Shown piece by piece: positions 16,869-28,008 of a stretch of 64,000 nt of DNA. The stretch comes from Pseudomonas palmensis. GTDB taxonomy: Bacteria > Pseudomonadota > Gammaproteobacteria > Pseudomonadales > Pseudomonadaceae. The stretch is taken from NCBI RefSeq assembly GCF_017848315.1, contig NZ_JAFKEC010000002.1, positions 1 to 64,000 on the forward strand. The letters are read 5' to 3'. The notes under the pieces are model-generated. The model ran no database searches and was not told the DNA's origin. It saw only the letters and a program-made list of their open reading frames with translations. Both the position numbers and the translations under genes were made by a program. Position 1 is the stretch's first letter. The number at the start of each line of letters is the position of its first letter.

Positions 16869-17330
16869 ATGAGCGAAACATGTCAGGTGCGCCAAGCACT
16901 GGAAACGGATGCGCCGGCGATCAGCCGGGTGATTGTCCAGGCCTTGCGCACGAGCAACAGCCAGGATTATTCGCCGGCGGTGATTGCGCGGGTGGAGCAG
17001 AGTTTTTCCCCCGAGGCGCTGCTGGGGTTGATGGCGCGCCGGCAGGTGGTGGTGGCGCAGTTGGGCGGGCAGGTGGTGGGTACCGCGAGCCTGGAGGGGG
17101 ACGTGGTGCGCACGGTGTTCGTGGCGCCGGACCGGCAGGGGCTGGGCATCGGTCGGGCCTTGATGCTGCATGTTGAAGAGCTGGCCGGTGCGTCGGGGGT
17201 GCAGGCGCTGCGGGTACCGTCCTCGCTGACGGCGCAGGCGTTCTATGCGCGGTTGGGGTATGCGGTGGTACGCGAGGTGGTGGAGGGGGAAGAGCGCACC
17301 ATCGTGATGGCCAGGGCGCTGGGCAGGTGA
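16869..17330 (+). CDS. GNAT-family N-acetyltransferase
   Basis: A 153-residue acetyltransferase with the standard GNAT motif A near residues 80-105 (VFVAPDRQGLGIGRALMLHV, containing the acetyl-CoA loop Q-G-L-G-I-G). Motif B follows with FYARLGYAV. The ATG at 16869 follows GGAG and gives a family-sized protein; in-frame ATGs at 16776 and 16842 lie in or beside the Fur-box region. The substrate is unknown. It diverges from the PchR-like regulator. Confidence 0.85.
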   Translation: MSETCQVRQALETDAPAISRVIVQALRTSNSQDYSPAVIARVEQSFSPEALLGLMARRQVVVAQLGGQVVGTASLEGDVVRTVFVAPDRQGLGIGRALMLHVEELAGASGVQALRVPSSLTAQAFYARLGYAVVREVVEGEERTIVMARALGR

Positions 17331-17345
17331 CACCGCGTCGGGGCA

Positions 17346-17400
17346 TTCGCCGGCAAGGCCGGCTCCTACAGGCCGTGCAGGAGCCGGCCTTGCCGGCGAA
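17346..17400. repeat. REP palindrome, type B
   Basis: Perfect 22-base arms (17346-17367 and 17379-17400, starting TTCGCCGGCAAGGCCGGC) between the convergent GNAT and TonB-receptor genes. Same family as 9565-9628. Confidence 0.85.
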
Positions 17401-17409
17401 GCAGGCGCG

Positions 17410-19833
17410 TCAGAACTGCGGCGTGTACTTGACGCTGAACATCATGTTGCGCGGCTCGCCGTAGTTGTTGTTGCCGCCGAGCTGGTTGTAGCCCGAGGCA
17501 ATGTAGTGTTTGTCGAACAGGTTGTTGGCGTTGACTGCCACACTCACCTCAGGCGTCAGCTGATAGGCCAGGCGTGCATTCCACACCGTGTAACCGGGCA
17601 CATCAAACGTACTCTCGTAACCCAGTGTGTGGCTCTGGCTGCTGAAGCCCAGGCCCGCGCTTACGCGGCTCCAGTCGCCCGGCAAACGGTAGTCGCTCCA
17701 TACCCGCAGCATGTGCTTGGGGGTCCACTGGTTGAAGATCTTGCCTTCGTTCTCCGGGTCCTTGATGTACGTGGTGGTGGTGTAGGTGTACCCGGCGAAC
17801 AGCTGCAGGTCGGGCATCACTTCGCCACTGATTTCGGCTTCGAAACCCTGGCTGCGCACCTTGCCGGACGCTTTCGAGCAATCGCCGGAGCCACATTGCG
17901 CAGAAGCGTCGGTGATCGCTCGGTTGTTCTGGTCGTAGCGGAACACGGCGAACGAGGTGTTGACCCGGCCATCCATCAGTTCGCCCTTGAGGCCCACTTC
18001 GTAGTTGCTGCCGACAATCGGCTTCAGCACCGATTGTGCGGCATCGAGTTCGCTCTGCGGCTGGAACACGTCGGTGTAGCTGGCGTAGGCCGCCCATTCC
18101 TGGGTCAGGTCATAGATGATGCCGGCATAGGGGGTAACCACACCGGTTTCGGTCATGACGCTTGGGTCAGCGACCGTCACCGTGTTGCCCTGTGTGATGA
18201 CTGAGGAGTAGCGGAAGTCGTACCAGCTCACGCGCGAGCCAAGCACTACGGTCAACGGCTCGGCCAGCTTGACCCGCCAACTGCCGTACAGGCCTTTCTG
18301 GCGCACGTCATATTCGCTTGCGGTGGCTCGGCCGCCGTCACGCATCAGGCTGTCGTAGCTGGGTTTGGGGCGGTCGTGGTCGATATCGAAGATATTGCCG
18401 CCGTTGATGAAGGTGCGCGCGAACACATCGTCGGTCTTGAGCTGGGAATAGTTGCCACCCAGGATGAGTTCCTGTTGCAGCCCCAGCGTCTCGAAATGGC
18501 CGTTGACGTAGGCGTCCAGACCCACCTTGGTCGAGTCGAAGTCGGTGTACCAGTTGGCATACTGGACACCGCTGCCGTCAGGATTCAGCCCTTGGCCGGT
18601 GGTTTGCACCCGCTGGTGCAGCGAGTCGTTGCTCTCGCTCATGTGCACGGCGGCGGCATGCACCTTCCAGTCGTCGTTGAAGCGGTGGTCGAGGTCGGCA
18701 AACACCGTGGTCACGTCGATTTCCGAGTGGTTCCAGCGCGCGCCGGTATAGGTCGAGCGCGGCACGTCCACAGGGCGTCCGTCGGCATAGCGCGGCAGGC
18801 CACGCAGCATGGGCCGTGAGGTGTTGTCCGCGTAGCTCACGCCCACACCCACGGTGGTGTCCGGGCTCAGGTCGAAATCCAGCGCGCCGTACAGCGAGTG
18901 GGTCTTGCTCCACTCGTAGTCGATGAACGACTGGCTCTGGTCTTCGTCGGCGACGAAGCGCCCGCGGATCGTGCCCTGCTGGTTCAGCGGGCCGCCAGCG
19001 TCCAGTTGCAGGCCGTAGTGGTCCCAGGAGCCGGCCTTGCCGGTGACGGTCACGGTGGGTTTGTCCTGCCCGCGCTTGCGCACCAGATTGATCGCGCCGC
19101 CCGGGCTGCCGGTGCCCTGCAGCAGGCCCGAGGCACCGCGCAGGAACTCGATGCGGTCGAAGAAGATCAGGTCCTGGGTCGCCCAGTTGCCCAGCGAGTA
19201 GGTGTTGCGCGGAATCGGCACGCCGTCGTACTGCCAGTCGTCGATCTGAAAACCGCGCGACATCAGGATCATGCCCTTGCCCACGCCTTGCTGGCCGACC
19301 AGGCCGGTGGTCTGGTTGGCGGCGTCCTTGAGGTTGGTCAGGCCCTGGTCGTCCATCTGCTTGCGGGTCATGACGCTGACCGACTGGGGGATTTCCTTGA
19401 GCGTGTGTTCGCCCTTGCCGATGGTGGTGACCCGCGCTGCGTAGGAGTTCGAGCCTTCAGTGGTGGCCAGGTTGCGCACCTCGGTGATGCTGGTGGCGCC
19501 CAGCTCCAGTGCGCCTGCGGTGTCTACCCCCGGCACCACGCTGAAGTGGCCGCTGCCGGTCACCAGCAGTTGCAGCCCGCTGCCGGCCAGTGCGGCCTGC
19601 AGGGCCTGCTCGGCGCTCATCTGCCCACGGACGGCCGGGGCCTGTCTGCCCTGCACCAGGGCCGGGTCGAGGGAGATGATCTGGCCGCTCTGGCTGGCGA
19701 TGGCATTGAGCGTGGCGGCGAGCGGGCCGGCCGGCAGGTTGAACGCAAGTGCCTGCTGCTGGGCAGACACGGCGCAGCTCAGGGTGGCCAGGGCAACGGC
19801 GACGGGGAGGGCGCGGGACCAAGGGTTGAGCAC
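17410..19833 (-). CDS. TonB-dependent siderophore receptor with STN signalling domain
   Basis: An 807-residue surface-signalling receptor of the FpvA/FecA/FoxA type. A signal peptide (to about residue 24, AVSAQQ) is followed by the secretin/TonB short N-terminal domain at about 28-85 (ALAFNLPAGPLAATLNAIAS). The plug lies at about 125-235 (LKEIPQSVSVMTRKQMDD) and then the barrel, ending ...FDKHYIASGYNQLGG and a terminal Phe. The start is a GTG at 19831-19833 with an ideal AGGAG site; an in-frame ATG at 19896 has none. FecR and FecI genes for the same pathway lie immediately upstream, so receptor, anti-sigma and sigma form a complete signalling set. Confidence 0.92.
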   Translation of the reverse strand: MLNPWSRALPVAVALATLSCAVSAQQQALAFNLPAGPLAATLNAIASQSGQIISLDPALVQGRQAPAVRGQMSAEQALQAALAGSGLQLLVTGSGHFSVVPGVDTAGALELGATSITEVRNLATTEGSNSYAARVTTIGKGEHTLKEIPQSVSVMTRKQMDDQGLTNLKDAANQTTGLVGQQGVGKGMILMSRGFQIDDWQYDGVPIPRNTYSLGNWATQDLIFFDRIEFLRGASGLLQGTGSPGGAINLVRKRGQDKPTVTVTGKAGSWDHYGLQLDAGGPLNQQGTIRGRFVADEDQSQSFIDYEWSKTHSLYGALDFDLSPDTTVGVGVSYADNTSRPMLRGLPRYADGRPVDVPRSTYTGARWNHSEIDVTTVFADLDHRFNDDWKVHAAAVHMSESNDSLHQRVQTTGQGLNPDGSGVQYANWYTDFDSTKVGLDAYVNGHFETLGLQQELILGGNYSQLKTDDVFARTFINGGNIFDIDHDRPKPSYDSLMRDGGRATASEYDVRQKGLYGSWRVKLAEPLTVVLGSRVSWYDFRYSSVITQGNTVTVADPSVMTETGVVTPYAGIIYDLTQEWAAYASYTDVFQPQSELDAAQSVLKPIVGSNYEVGLKGELMDGRVNTSFAVFRYDQNNRAITDASAQCGSGDCSKASGKVRSQGFEAEISGEVMPDLQLFAGYTYTTTTYIKDPENEGKIFNQWTPKHMLRVWSDYRLPGDWSRVSAGLGFSSQSHTLGYESTFDVPGYTVWNARLAYQLTPEVSVAVNANNLFDKHYIASGYNQLGGNNNYGEPRNMMFSVKYTPQF

Positions 19834-19941
19834 GGAATTCTCCTGATTGTGTGTGCAGTCAGGAGATAGGTGGGATAAGAAATGAAAACCGGACACAAAT
19901 GCGATTGTTTTTCATAAAAACTTTTCAGAGGGTTCTCGGGC

Positions 19942-20913
19942 TCAGCTTTTCGGGCCGATCAGGGTCAACCACGGGCCGTAGTGTCGTACCTCGATCGGCA
20001 GTGTTTCGGCCAGCGCACCGAAGCTGCGCTGCGGATCGTTGAGCGGGAACACCCCTTGCACGCGCAGGTTGCGCACCTGCGGCGCGACCCGCACGAAGCC
20101 GCGGGTGTAGGGGCGCAGCGCGTCGACCACTGCATCCAGCGGGTCATCCAGTACATTCAGGTGCCCGTTCAGCCAGTCGGCGCGGTGACGCTCGTCACGG
20201 CCCAGACGCTCGATGCGCTGGGCGTGCAGCAGGGCGGCCTGGCCTTCCTGCAGGTCCAGTTCGCTGCCATCGTGCAGGCGTGCGCGCACCGCATGCTGCA
20301 GCACCACCACGCGGGTGGCGTCGGGCTGCTGGCTGACCAGAAAGCGCGTGCCCAGCGCGCGGATTTCGCCCTGGGCGGTGCGCACGCGCAGGGGGCGCTG
20401 CGGGTCGGGTGCCACTTCAATCACCAGTTCGCCCTGGCGCAGCAGCACCAGGCGCTGGTGGGCATCGAATTGAAGGTCGACGGCAGTGCTAGCGTTCAGG
20501 CTCAGCTGGCTGCCGTCTTCCAGTTCCAGGGTGCGCCGCTCGCCGGTACCGGTGTGCAGGTCGGCCATCAGCGTGGTGCCGACCTCGCTGCGCGCCGCCA
20601 GCCACAACCCGCCGCCCAGCAGGCCCAGCCCGCCGATGGCGCGCAGCACATCGCGCCGGGAGGTGCCGGGCTGCATCAGCACGCGCCGGGCTTCGCCGGC
20701 CTGGCCGGGCAGGCGCTGGTCCAGCGCCCGCACGGTGCCGAACGCGCCACCCAGGCGCTCCTGCAGCCGGCCCCAGGCCTGGGCATGGGCCGGGTCGCTG
20801 TTGAGCCAGGTATCGAAACGGGCGTGCAGGCGGGTGTCGTTGCGGTCGGCGCTCAGGCGCACCATCCAGTCGATGGCCTGCTCCGCGGCCGGGTCGAGGC
20901 GGGCCTTGCTCAT
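19942..20913 (-). CDS. FecR-family sigma regulator
   Basis: A 323-residue inner-membrane regulator. It has a DUF4880-like N-terminal segment (AIDWMVRLSADRNDT through QAWGRLQERLG), a membrane helix near residues 85-103 (LRAIGGLGLLGGGLWLAA), and a FecR domain (TGTGERRTLELEDGSQLSLN through GTRFLVSQQ). The C-terminal receptor-contact domain ends IEVRHYGPWLTLIGPKS. The ATG at 20911-20913 overlaps the sigma stop codon (ATGA), so the genes are coupled. It should hold the sigma at 20910-21413 inactive until the STN receptor downstream binds its siderophore. Confidence 0.92.
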   Translation of the reverse strand: MSKARLDPAAEQAIDWMVRLSADRNDTRLHARFDTWLNSDPAHAQAWGRLQERLGGAFGTVRALDQRLPGQAGEARRVLMQPGTSRRDVLRAIGGLGLLGGGLWLAARSEVGTTLMADLHTGTGERRTLELEDGSQLSLNASTAVDLQFDAHQRLVLLRQGELVIEVAPDPQRPLRVRTAQGEIRALGTRFLVSQQPDATRVVVLQHAVRARLHDGSELDLQEGQAALLHAQRIERLGRDERHRADWLNGHLNVLDDPLDAVVDALRPYTRGFVRVAPQVRNLRVQGVFPLNDPQRSFGALAETLPIEVRHYGPWLTLIGPKS

Positions 20914-21413
20914 GGTGCCATCTCGGCCAGGTAGCACTGGCGCAGGGCCTGTTTCATGTAGCGGCTGACGGTGCGTTCCGACAGCGCGAGCTTGCGCCCG
21001 ATCTCCACATAGCTCAGGCCATCGAGCTGGCTGTAGAGGAAGGCTGCCTTGACCACCGCGGGCAGGCCGGTGAGCGCTCGGTCGATGGCCACCAGCGCTT
21101 CGACCAGCAGCAGTTGTTCCTCCGGGGAGGGCGCTACCTGCTCGGGTAGGCTCGACAGGCGTTCCAGGTAGGCATTTTCGAGTTGGCGGCGGCGGTGGCG
21201 GTCGAAGATCAGCCGGCGCGCGATGGTCGACAGAAAGGCCCGCGGTTGCTGGATGCTGTCCGGATCAACCCGCGCCACCAGCAATTGGCAGAACGCCTCG
21301 GCAGCCGTGTCTTCGGCGTCGGCGCGGTTGCGCAGGCGCTTCTGGATGTGTTGCAGCAGCCAGCGGTGGTGGTCGCTGAAGAAGAAGCCGAGCTTGGAGG
21401 AAGGCGTGTGCAC
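20910..21413 (-). CDS. ECF sigma factor, FecI type
   Basis: A 167-residue FecI-class sigma. Region 2 spans about residues 10-75 (HIQKRLRNRADAEDTAAEAF, RAFLSTIARRLIFDRHRR). Region 4 is about 100-160, with LSYVEIGRKLALSERTVSRYM. The start is a GTG (21411-21413) without an obvious ribosome site, so the true start could differ slightly. It heads the sigma/FecR/receptor set. A weak Fur-box-like sequence sits at 21430-21448. Confidence 0.9.
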   Translation of the reverse strand: MHTPSSKLGFFFSDHHRWLLQHIQKRLRNRADAEDTAAEAFCQLLVARVDPDSIQQPRAFLSTIARRLIFDRHRRRQLENAYLERLSSLPEQVAPSPEEQLLLVEALVAIDRALTGLPAVVKAAFLYSQLDGLSYVEIGRKLALSERTVSRYMKQALRQCYLAEMAP

Positions 21414-21429
21414 CGGGAACGACTCGACA

Positions 21430-21448
21430 GTGAATGTGAATAGTTCTC
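21430..21448 (-). promoter_or_regulatory. Weak Fur-box-like sequence upstream of fecI-like gene
   Basis: On the minus strand GAGAACTATTCACATTCAC matches the Fur consensus at 11 of 19 positions. Position and gene type fit iron control, but the match alone is weak. Confidence 0.35.
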
Positions 21449-21515
21449 AATACTACAGTGTCGCAATGCCTGTGTGTAGCCTGCGCGGGGGTGCAATCGC
21501 GCGCGGGTTGCGCCA

Positions 21516-21548
21516 GGGCGCGTTGCCGGCTCTGCCGGCAACGCGCCC
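21516..21548. terminator. Strong hairpin, probable terminator
   Basis: A perfect 15-base stem (GGGCGCGTTGCCGGC, 21516-21530, with its complement at 21534-21548) and a 3-base loop lie 13 bases past the stop of the hypothetical gene at 21561. No long T-run is present. Confidence 0.5.
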
Positions 21549-21560
21549 CAGGCATGGCCG

Positions 21561-21998
21561 TCAGGCGGCGGCCTGGGCTTGCAGCACCAGTTGCCCGTCG
21601 ACCTCGACAACCAGCCCGCTGGCGACGAACAGTGGCACCAGGCGTTTGTGCAGCTGTGGCTCGACGAAGGCCTTGATGGCGTCCAGGTCCAGGTTGCCGC
21701 TGACATCCAGTTCGGCCTTGGTGTAGGACAGCCAGGCTTTTTTCAGGACCATCAGCACATCGCTGGCGGTGGTGGTGGCGAAGCGGCGATGGGTGACCTG
21801 GCCCTGGAAGTCGAAGGTATGGGCGAAGGCGTAGCCGCTCTCGTCGCCCTTGTTTTCCAGGCAGCGGCTGCATGCGCAGGCGCCGTCGGCGAATGCGGCG
21901 CGCAGGTAGGTGTTGAAGTCCACCACGGGTTTGAGGCCCAGGCGCTTGTCGACTTCGAACAGGTCCCCGGTCATGTTCGCATCAGCGTTCAACGTCAT
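21561..21998 (-). CDS. Hypothetical protein with CxCxxC motif
   Basis: A 145-residue soluble protein I do not recognise. It has no signal peptide or membrane segment. A compact cysteine cluster CACSRC lies near residues 41-46, followed by a stretch (HTFDFQGQVTHRRFATTTAS) and a C-terminal region rich in leucine and valine (RLVPLFVASGLVVEVDGQLVL). The cysteines could bind metal or be redox active, but no function is claimed. AGGA lies very close to the ATG at 21996-21998; an in-frame ATG eight codons later is an alternative. A strong hairpin follows the stop. Confidence 0.65.
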   Translation of the reverse strand: MTLNADANMTGDLFEVDKRLGLKPVVDFNTYLRAAFADGACACSRCLENKGDESGYAFAHTFDFQGQVTHRRFATTTASDVLMVLKKAWLSYTKAELDVSGNLDLDAIKAFVEPQLHKRLVPLFVASGLVVEVDGQLVLQAQAAA

Positions 21999-22089
21999 TT
22001 CCTCACAGTCATCCAGTTGGGTTTGCAGGGCGGCACAATACCAGCCTGGGCTGCCAGTGGGTACTTGCGCAGGGATGTCGCGGGTTCAG

Positions 22090-22299
22090 CTAAGCACTAC
22101 GACGTCTGGCCCACTCATCCACCACATCCCCCATCGTCCGCGCCGTACCATCGACTATCCACGCCATCAACGGCCGGTCGAACCTGAAATCCTCGCCACA
22201 CTGCTCACGCATGAACCGCCGCACGTTCTGCGTGTTGCGGTAATCCTCGCCCACCGGTGTCTCCCGGGTAATCACCCCGCCATGCCAGTCAAAAGCCAT
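22090..22299 (-). CDS. Small conserved protein (DUF6434-like)
   Basis: A 69-residue protein beginning MAFDWHGGVITRETPVGEDY, with NTQNVRRFMREQCGEDF and a C-terminal GDVVDEWARRRSA. The wording resembles the small DUF6434 family known alone or fused to SAP-type DNA-binding domains; no function is established. AAGGAG precedes the ATG at 22297-22299. The ribosome site and start overlap the last 11 bases of the AraC gene upstream, so the two are probably one transcript. Confidence 0.68.
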   Translation of the reverse strand: MAFDWHGGVITRETPVGEDYRNTQNVRRFMREQCGEDFRFDRPLMAWIVDGTARTMGDVVDEWARRRSA

Positions 22300-23203
22300 A
22301 CCGTGTCTCCTTGCGTCGTTTGAGGGTTTCACTGGGCAACTCCTTGAACAGCGCCTGATAACTGCTGGAAAACCGCCCCAGGTGCCAGAACGACCAGCGC
22401 ATTGCCACTTCCGCCACGGTGTGGCCGCGCGCGGTCAGCAGCTCGCGGTGCGCGCCATTGAGGCGGCGCAGGCGCAGCCAGTGGCTGGGCGTGATGCCGG
22501 TGTACGCCTTGAACGCATGCTGCAACTGACGCACCGAACTGCCGGCCACCTGCGCCAGTTGCAGCAGGTTCAATGACTCCTCCGGCGAATCCGCCGCCCA
22601 TTCGCTGACCTTGCGCATGATGGTGCGCTCCTCGGTGCGCCGCCACAGCTCGCCGCGGTCCAGGCACACCGAGGCGGTGTCGAGAATGTACAGACAATCG
22701 TCCAGCAACTGCCTGGCCAGCACCTGCTGGCACGGCGCGTCCTCGCTCTGCGAGAGGCGCGTCAGGGTACTGCTCAGCCAGCCGCTGAACAAGGCATTGC
22801 GCTGGGAATTGAGCGGTGCCATGAACAGACCTTCGAGCGCCGCAACGTCCACGCCGTGCTCACGCACGAACGCAGGGCCGAACACGACGGCCACTTCCTG
22901 GTAGTTCTCGGGGGTGATCCAGATGTTGCGGCTTTCGCCATTGAGCACGTACAGGCTGTTGTCACTGCGGTCGAAGCAGAACGACAGCGAACCGCCGGGG
23001 GCGCTGAAGCTCTGCTCCACCCGGGTGTTCATGCGCTCTTCGTACACCTCCACGCCCTGCAGGTCGAGGCAGCGCACCATCCCGGCAAAGTGCCCGGGTG
23101 ACATCTGCTGGTAGTGCTGTGCCCAGCCTGGCGTGGCGCGTACCTGTTCGACCACATCGGCACTGGTGAAGGCCTGTACCCGCAAGGGCGACGGGGTTGT
23201 CAT
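22289..23203 (-). CDS. AraC-family regulator of the amine catabolism cluster
   Basis: A 304-residue AraC-type regulator. The N-terminal sensor contains VRATPGWAQHYQQMSPGHFAG, as in EutR-like/amine regulators. The C-terminal DNA-binding domain occupies about residues 205-300 (LLQLAQVAGSSVRQLQHAFK, VAEVAMRWSFWHLGRFSSSY). The ATG at 23201-23203 is chosen because an upstream in-frame ATG would run into the divergent ligase promoter. It is divergent from the glutamine-synthetase-like gene at 23377 and so is the likely activator of the ligase / binding protein / oxidase operon. The inducer (putrescine, ethanolamine or another amine) is inferred only. Confidence 0.87.
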   Translation of the reverse strand: MTTPSPLRVQAFTSADVVEQVRATPGWAQHYQQMSPGHFAGMVRCLDLQGVEVYEERMNTRVEQSFSAPGGSLSFCFDRSDNSLYVLNGESRNIWITPENYQEVAVVFGPAFVREHGVDVAALEGLFMAPLNSQRNALFSGWLSSTLTRLSQSEDAPCQQVLARQLLDDCLYILDTASVCLDRGELWRRTEERTIMRKVSEWAADSPEESLNLLQLAQVAGSSVRQLQHAFKAYTGITPSHWLRLRRLNGAHRELLTARGHTVAEVAMRWSFWHLGRFSSSYQALFKELPSETLKRRKETRYGF

Positions 23204-23376
23204 GAGAACCTCTGAATGCACTGCTTTGGTGCATTTTCTTCTGCTCAAAGTGGATAGATGCAGCCGCAGCTGCGGCACCAAGATAGACCTCAACGCGGCG
23301 CAGGGGAAGCCAGGCCTTGCCCGCCCGCGCCACACACACCCTTGCGCATGCCCTGCATCACGACAACGAGGTTCTC

Positions 23377-24735
23377 ATGAATACCCCCTTCGATCAGCTG
23401 TCCACCTGGCTGAAAGAACACAAGATCACTGAAGTGGAATGCGTGGTCACCGACCTGACCGGTATCGCCCGCGGCAAGATCGCCCCCACCAACAAGTTCC
23501 TGCATGAGCGAGGCATGCGCCTGCCGGAAAGTGTGCTGCTGCAGACCGTGACCGGCGACTTCGTCGAGGACGAGATCTACTACGACCTGCTCGACCCGGC
23601 CGACATCGACATGCTCTGCCGCCCCGACTCGACGGCCATCTACCCGGTACCCTGGGCGCTGGAGCCCACCGCGATCGTGATCCACGACACCTTCGACAAG
23701 CAGGGCAACCCCATCGAGCTGTCGCCGCGCAACGTGCTCAAGAAAGTCCTCAAGCTGTACGCCGACAAGGGCTGGCAACCGATCGTGGCACCGGAGATGG
23801 AGTTCTACCTGACCCAGCGCTGCGAAGACCCGGACCTGCCGTTGCAGGCGCCACTGGGCCGTTCGGGCCGCGCCGAAAGTGGCCGCCAGTCGTTCTCCAT
23901 CGATGCCGCCAACGAGTTCGACCCGCTGTTCGAGGACGTCTACGACTGGTGCGAGGCCCAGGGCCTGGACCTGGACACGCTGATTCACGAAGACGGCCCG
24001 GCGCAGATGGAAATCAACTTCCGCCACGGCGACGCCCTGGACCTGGCCGACCAGATCACCGTGTTCAAACGCACCATGCGCGAGGCCGCACTCAAGCACA
24101 ACGTCACCGCCACCTTCATGGCCAAGCCGGTGGGCGACGAGCCGGGCAGCGCCATGCACCTGCACCAGAGCGTGGTCGACAGCGCCACCGGCAAGCCGAT
24201 CTTCGTCAATGACGACGGCAGCATGAGCGAGCTGTTCCTGCAGCACATCGGCGGCCTGCAGAAGTACATCCCCAAGGTGTTGCCGATGTTCGCGCCCAAC
24301 GTCAACTCGTTCCGCCGCTTTCTGCCCGACACCTCGGCACCGGTGAACGTGGAGTGGGGCGAAGAGAACCGCACCGTGGGCCTGCGCGTGCCCACCTCCA
24401 GCCCCGAGTCGATGCGCGTTGAGAACCGCCTGCCCGGCGCCGATGCCAACCCGTACCTGGCGATTGCCGCCAGCCTGCTGTGCGGCTACCTGGGCATGGT
24501 CGAGGGCATCGCGCCCAGCGCCCCGGTGCAGGGGCGTGCGTATGAGCGGCGCAACCTGCGCCTGCCGATCACCATCGAGGACGCGCTGGCGCACATGGAA
24601 GACTGCCCGACCATCGAACGCTACCTGGGCAGCAAGTTCGTGCGTGGCTACGTGGCGGTCAAGCGCGCCGAGCACGAGAACTTCAAGCGCGTGATCAGTT
24701 CGTGGGAGCGCGAGTTCCTGCTGCTGAGCGTGTGA
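23377..24735 (+). CDS. Glutamine-synthetase-family gamma-glutamyl-amine ligase
   Basis: A 452-residue enzyme of the glutamine synthetase fold, most like PuuA/PauA ligases, which join glutamate to a polyamine or monoamine using ATP. The beta-grasp part starts WLKEHKITEVECVVTDLTGIARGK. Catalytic segments are EMEFYL, GPAQMEINF, the ATP/metal segment KPVGDEPGSAMHLHQS, and the arginine segment NPYLAIAASLLCG. No adenylylation-loop tyrosine signature is apparent. GAGG precedes the ATG at 23377. The downstream periplasmic binding protein and FAD oxidase complete a typical glutamylated-polyamine pathway. Which amine is used is not determinable here. Confidence 0.88.
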   Translation: MNTPFDQLSTWLKEHKITEVECVVTDLTGIARGKIAPTNKFLHERGMRLPESVLLQTVTGDFVEDEIYYDLLDPADIDMLCRPDSTAIYPVPWALEPTAIVIHDTFDKQGNPIELSPRNVLKKVLKLYADKGWQPIVAPEMEFYLTQRCEDPDLPLQAPLGRSGRAESGRQSFSIDAANEFDPLFEDVYDWCEAQGLDLDTLIHEDGPAQMEINFRHGDALDLADQITVFKRTMREAALKHNVTATFMAKPVGDEPGSAMHLHQSVVDSATGKPIFVNDDGSMSELFLQHIGGLQKYIPKVLPMFAPNVNSFRRFLPDTSAPVNVEWGEENRTVGLRVPTSSPESMRVENRLPGADANPYLAIAASLLCGYLGMVEGIAPSAPVQGRAYERRNLRLPITIEDALAHMEDCPTIERYLGSKFVRGYVAVKRAEHENFKRVISSWEREFLLLSV

Positions 24736-27173
<2,438 letters not shown>

Positions 27174-27237
27174 GGCGGCGCAAATCGCCGGTTGCAGCTA
27201 CTGTGCATCTATCAGAGGCTCACAAGAAGGCTCGGTC

Positions 27238-27858
27238 ATGCGCTCATTCGCTGCAGTTTGCTGTCTTGCCGTGTGGTTGATCGCTGTTCTGCCGGGCTCT
27301 GCCGCCGCGGCGCCGCCTGCGGCGGTAGCCGAAGACAAGGCCCAGGTGCTGGAGCAGAAGGCTGCCGAACAGGGGCGCGAGGCCAGCGTACCCAGCGACC
27401 AGGCCATCACCCGCAGCGAAGTGCAGGCGGTCGACCCCAAGGGCGAGGCCGCGCTGGATGACGCGATCACCTGCCTGGCGCGCACCCTCTACTGGGAGGC
27501 CAAGGGCGGTGAGGCGGCGGACATGCAGGGTGTGGCCAGCGTGGTGATGAACCGGCTGGGGCACGAAGGGTTTCCGGGCACCGTGTGCGAGGTGGTCAAG
27601 CAGGGCATCAAGGAGCGTACATGCCAGTTCTCGTGGTGGTGCGACGGGCGCTCGGACGATGTGGAAGAGCCGGTGCAGTACACCGTGGCCAAGGAAATCG
27701 CGCGCAAGGCGCTGAATCAGCAACTGACCGACAGCACCGATGGCGCGATGTACTTTCATGACCGCCATGTGCATCCCGCGTGGGCCAGGACGTACTTGAA
27801 GACCGCCGAAACTCCCAGGTTCCTGTTCTACAAGCCGCGTGCGGGGGAGGCGCGGTGA
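27238..27858 (+). CDS. SleB/CwlJ-type cell-wall hydrolase
   Basis: A 206-residue exported protein. The signal peptide is about residues 1-24 (cleavage near AAAAPP), then a charged linker, and a Hydrolase_2 (SleB/CwlJ) domain from about residue 80: CLARTLYWEAKGGEAADMQG, with the catalytic glutamate in YWEAKG, VASVVMNRLGHEGFPGTVC, and CQFSWWCDG. In this family such domains cleave peptidoglycan. It is 150 bases upstream of the cofilin-like gene on the same strand; nothing shows that they are functionally linked. Confidence 0.88.
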   Translation: MRSFAAVCCLAVWLIAVLPGSAAAAPPAAVAEDKAQVLEQKAAEQGREASVPSDQAITRSEVQAVDPKGEAALDDAITCLARTLYWEAKGGEAADMQGVASVVMNRLGHEGFPGTVCEVVKQGIKERTCQFSWWCDGRSDDVEEPVQYTVAKEIARKALNQQLTDSTDGAMYFHDRHVHPAWARTYLKTAETPRFLFYKPRAGEAR

Positions 27859-28008
27859 TTGGCAGGTAAGCAGGGCGCAGCCTGTTTTCAGCAGTATGTA
27901 ACCTGATAACTTTGCCAGTGTCGGTTGATTAGGCGCTGTTGTATGGTGATGCCTGACTTCGCGGTTAGTTGGCGTGGTACGCGATTGAATCGGAAGAGGA
28001 TGATGGCC

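Noticed and set aside
27905..27950. Sigma-70 promoter for the cofilin-like gene
   Set aside because: TTGCCA and TTGTAT-like hexamers exist but the spacing (21 bases) is poor; not strong enough to report as a feature.
27925..28008. Upstream extension of the cofilin-like protein from 27925
   Set aside because: The added 28 residues do not resemble any cofilin N-terminus or signal peptide, and a good ribosome site and the family-standard start lie at 28009.
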